NCBI GenBank assembly: GCA_034769895.1
Contig: CM068373.1
Coordinates: 26,882,120 to 26,946,119 of the forward strand
Direction of reading: 5' to 3'
Length of the DNA stretch: 64,000 nucleotides
Source: Magicicada septendecula
Lineage: Eukaryota > Arthropoda > Insecta > Hemiptera > Cicadidae
Numbering within the stretch: position 1 is the stretch's first letter; each line of letters begins with the position of its first letter. The translations under genes and the position numbers were made by a program. Positions 62,790-64,000 of the stretch are shown here, in pieces. The notes below the pieces were generated by a model. The model made no database searches. It saw only the letters and a list, made by a program, of their open reading frames with translations, and was not told where the DNA came from.

Positions 62790-64000
62790 ATCAGCTACAT
62801 ATACAAATTGAAAAACCGTAAAGCACCTGGTCCTGGAGGGATAACTTATATGCGGAAATGATAAAGAATAGTACAGACACTTTACTAAGAATGATGACAG
62901 AAATGATTAACAAGTGTATTGAAAGGAAACAGGTACCAGCGGAATGGAAAATAGGATTCATGTCCTCATTGTTCAAGAAAGGAGACAGACAGCAATGCAG
63001 TAATTATAGAGGCATAACTGTCACACCAACCCTTAGCCGTCTTTATGGCACAGTCTTAAGAGATCTAATTGAGGAAGAGTACGCAGAAAATGAAACAGAA
63101 GAACAGAGCAGGTTTCGTGTTGGGAGATCTTGTATGGATAATATCTTCTGTCGTAAACAACTAATAGAAAAAAGACTATCTGTAAATCAAGAGGTTCACC
63201 TTCTCTTCATAGACCTGTCTAAGGCTTACGATAATGTCGCCGTCTCTATATTGTGGGAGGTTCTACAGAACACTAATATAAACCACACTCTCATTCAGGC
63301 AATACAAGAAATTTATAGAGACTCCAAAATAAAGATCTAAATAGGGAAAAAGTGTCAGCAGGGTTTACGGTGTCGAAAGGTCTGAGGCAAGGGTGTTGCA
63401 TCTCCCCGACATTGTTCAAAATATATATAGACACAGTATTGCGACAGTGGAAAAGAAAGTGCAGAGGTGTGGGAATTCCAATAGCTGGAACCCATATTTT
63501 CACATTACAATTCGCGGATGACCAGGTCTTAGTAGCACAAGATAAAGAGGACTTGGAGTATATGACTCGGAAGATCAAAGACGAATACGAGAGCTCGGGA
63601 CTGTCAATAAATCTAGAAAAGACCAAGTATTTATGCGTGGGAGGTACTGAAACCAACTTGCAATTGGAAAATAATAAAAAAATTGAAAATTTCCAGCCAT
63701 ATCTGTATTTAGAAGTACAGATAAAGCAGGATGGCAGAAATACAGGTAAAATAAACGAGAGAGTAGGCATGAGACGGAGGGCTATGAAAAGGCTAAATAG
63801 TATATGGTGGCATGACCAGATAACTAGAGGAAGAAAAGTATAGATATACAATACTATCGTAAAAAGTATTCTGCTGTATGGTGTTGAGAGTTGGAGAATG
63901 ACAGAAGCGGACAAAAAGAAAATACTTGCTGTAGAGATGGATGCACTAAGGAGATCATGCAGAGTATCCAGGCGAGAGAAAATAAGAAATGAACAGATTA
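62790..64000 (+). mobile_element. Non-LTR reverse transcriptase (RTE-like), best-preserved copy, runs off the window
   Basis: The plus strand reads KLKNRKAPGPGGI (RT motif 0/1), after a shift MINKCIERKQVPAEWKIGFM, SLFKKGDRQQCSNYRGITVT, RVGRSCMDNIF, VHLLFIDLSKAYDNV (catalytic Asp), then, after a frameshift near 63345, VSKGLRQGCCISPTLFKIYI, IFTLQFADDQVLVAQDKEDL (catalytic FADD intact), LSINLEKTKYL, and a thumb that passes a TGG-to-TAG stop at 63841 into YNTIVKSILLYGVESWRMTE and RSCRVSRREKIRNEQI at the edge. RT motifs 1 to 7 are all recognisable. Two frameshifts and one stop inactivate it. Related to the copy at 2810-3700. Confidence 0.88.

Overview
The window looks like part of a large, repeat-rich, AT-rich arthropod genome, most likely an insect. 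No intact multi-exon host gene is visible. The recognisable coding matter is almost all decayed mobile DNA of kinds typical of insects: Penelope-like elements (PLEs), RTE-like and Jockey-like non-LTR reverse transcriptases, Ty3/gypsy-type LTRs with one gag remnant, mariner, Tigger/pogo and hAT pieces, a tRNA-derived SINE, many microsatellites, and an unclassified DNA transposon with a spliced transposase-like gene. Order and species cannot be fixed from the sequence alone.

Layout. 1-3.7 kb: a small tandem duplication, a foldback and a 5'-truncated reverse transcriptase (minus). 3.87-7.0 kb: a plus-strand PLE (family H) split by a second PLE (family A, 12-bp target duplication) and by a SINE. 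7-12 kb: mostly featureless, then a gypsy gag/LTR fragment. 12-18 kb: a hAT derivative, PLE family C, RT tails, an LTR and a second PLE A. 18.6-22.8 kb: a rearranged mariner, an unclassified repeat with and without a 0.3-kb insert, and PLE family B. 24-28 kb: mariner, an RTE-like element split by PLE D, and PLE G. 28-34.3 kb: microsatellites, an LTR, one candidate host exon with a splice donor (31.1 kb), PLE F and a hAT-like MITE. 34.9-36 kb: a small element carrying an intact 160-codon ORF with two basic CR-repeats. 36.9-38.8 kb: 23 copies of a ~80-bp satellite. 39.4-43.6 kb: a decayed gene cut in two by a 3.2-kb DNA transposon whose exact ends and 4-bp target duplication can be read. 43.7-64 kb: a Tigger derivative, further PLE C/D/E pairs, Jockey and RTE-like fragments, mariner and three LTRs. 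A reverse transcriptase runs off the right edge.

Two things stand out. First, the PLE repeats (pLTRs) of several families carry type I hammerhead-ribozyme folds: about 20 copies, with compensatory changes in stems, and with a self-complementary stem III in the well-preserved families. The pLTRs occur as divergent head-to-head pairs, several bounded by their own target-site duplications. Family C has a double core substitution that would keep the C3-G8 pair as U3-A8. Second, the transposon at 40138-43335 has 35-bp terminal inverted repeats, subterminal repeats, a canonical intron and a candidate RNase H-like transposase. Removing it restores the reading frame of the gene it hit.
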